Shown here: piece by piece, positions 63,874 through 64,000 of the stretch | How positions within the stretch are numbered: position 1 is the first letter of the stretch | Layout of the letters: the number at the start of each line of letters is the position of its first letter | From: Fibrella arboris | GTDB taxonomy: Bacteria > Bacteroidota > Bacteroidia > Cytophagales > Spirosomataceae | Direction: 5' to 3' | DNA length: 64,000 nt | NCBI RefSeq assembly: GCF_041321095.1 | Contig: NZ_JBGGWE010000002.1 | Span: 496,001 to 560,000, forward strand | The notes under the pieces: generated by a model | What the model was told of the DNA's origin: nothing | The model's database searches: none | What the model saw: only the letters and a program-made list of their open reading frames with translations | Made by a program: the position numbers and the translations under genes

Positions 63874-64000
63874 ATGCGGTTTACCCACCTGCTGGCGCTC
63901 GGTCTGGCCTTATCTGCAACGCCCCTGCTGGCGCAACAGCCATCTCCTGAATTACCCCTCGGCTTTGAAGAATATGACCCTGTGTCAACACTGAAAGTCC
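63874..64000 (+). CDS. Start of a secreted protein, perhaps an amidohydrolase (partial)
   Basis: Forty-two codons are visible before the window ends. They give a clear signal peptide (MRFTHLLALGLALSATPLLAQ) and the mature start PELPLGFEEYDPVSTLKV. From memory, similar EYDP.STL starts occur in exported amidohydrolases of Bacteroidota, but too little is present to be sure. Confidence 0.55.
   Translation, partial: MRFTHLLALGLALSATPLLAQQPSPELPLGFEEYDPVSTLKV

Noticed and set aside
1..64000. tRNA, rRNA and CRISPR arrays
   Set aside because: No T-loop/CCA arrangement, rRNA-like sequence or regularly spaced repeat was recognised by reading; a covariance-model search would be needed to exclude small RNAs.

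Overview
The window looks like a chromosome segment of a Bacteroidota bacterium of the Spirosoma/Cytophagales type. The signs are a SusC/SusD outer-membrane pair, a type IX secretion sorting domain, DUF3987/BT4734-type mobile-element genes, -7 boxes of the form TAnnTTTG instead of the classical -10, and few Shine-Dalgarno sequences. The genus is inference. No rRNA, tRNA or CRISPR array was seen.

Layout. 1-5.4 kb (minus strand): the integrase end of an integrative element, holding a tyrosine recombinase, an AT-rich unknown gene, an excisionase-like HTH protein, a DUF3987 helicase-like protein and a BT4734-like primase cut by the window edge; it carries a perfect 31-bp-arm hairpin. 5.6-7.7 kb: grpE-dnaJ. 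8-16.6 kb: a secreted protease with two CBM3 modules and a T9SS tail, a three-PAS histidine kinase, an FKBP lipoprotein, and a MarR-DinB-DUF4442-hydrolase operon with a palindromic operator. 16.7-21.6 kb: a GH43-like protein, a ricin-type lectin, a dienelactone hydrolase, a nitrilase-family amidase and a DUF1028 protein.

21.7-47.4 kb is a uronate/uronic-acid-polysaccharide utilization region. KduD, a heparinase II/III-type lyase, a GH88 hydrolase and KduI sit on the minus strand opposite a LacI regulator with a clear tandem operator. Then come a decayed stretch, SusC/SusD and two convergent LacI paralogues, then a plus-strand run: uxuA, uxaC, a hexuronate transporter, three Gfo/Idh/MocA proteins, an alpha/beta hydrolase and a ThuA protein. 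Lyase and GH88 should release unsaturated uronate, which KduI and KduD carry to 2-keto-3-deoxygluconate (KDG). Saturated uronate should enter through the transporter and pass UxaC and UxuA to KDG. Fructuronate reductase, KDG kinase and KDPG aldolase are not in the window.

47.4-64 kb is mostly housekeeping: atpA-atpG without the rest of the ATP synthase genes, envelope lipoproteins, an M23 endopeptidase, an amino-acid permease, a lytic transglycosylase, a DinB protein, a tightly packed GT2-deacetylase-GT2 set, TatD, an asparaginase and the start of a secreted protein.

Two DNA-level patterns are not explained by the genes. GGTACGTT/AACGTACC is strongly over-represented in every reading frame and between genes. 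Several intergenic spaces hold long, near-perfect hairpins, some built from short tandem units.
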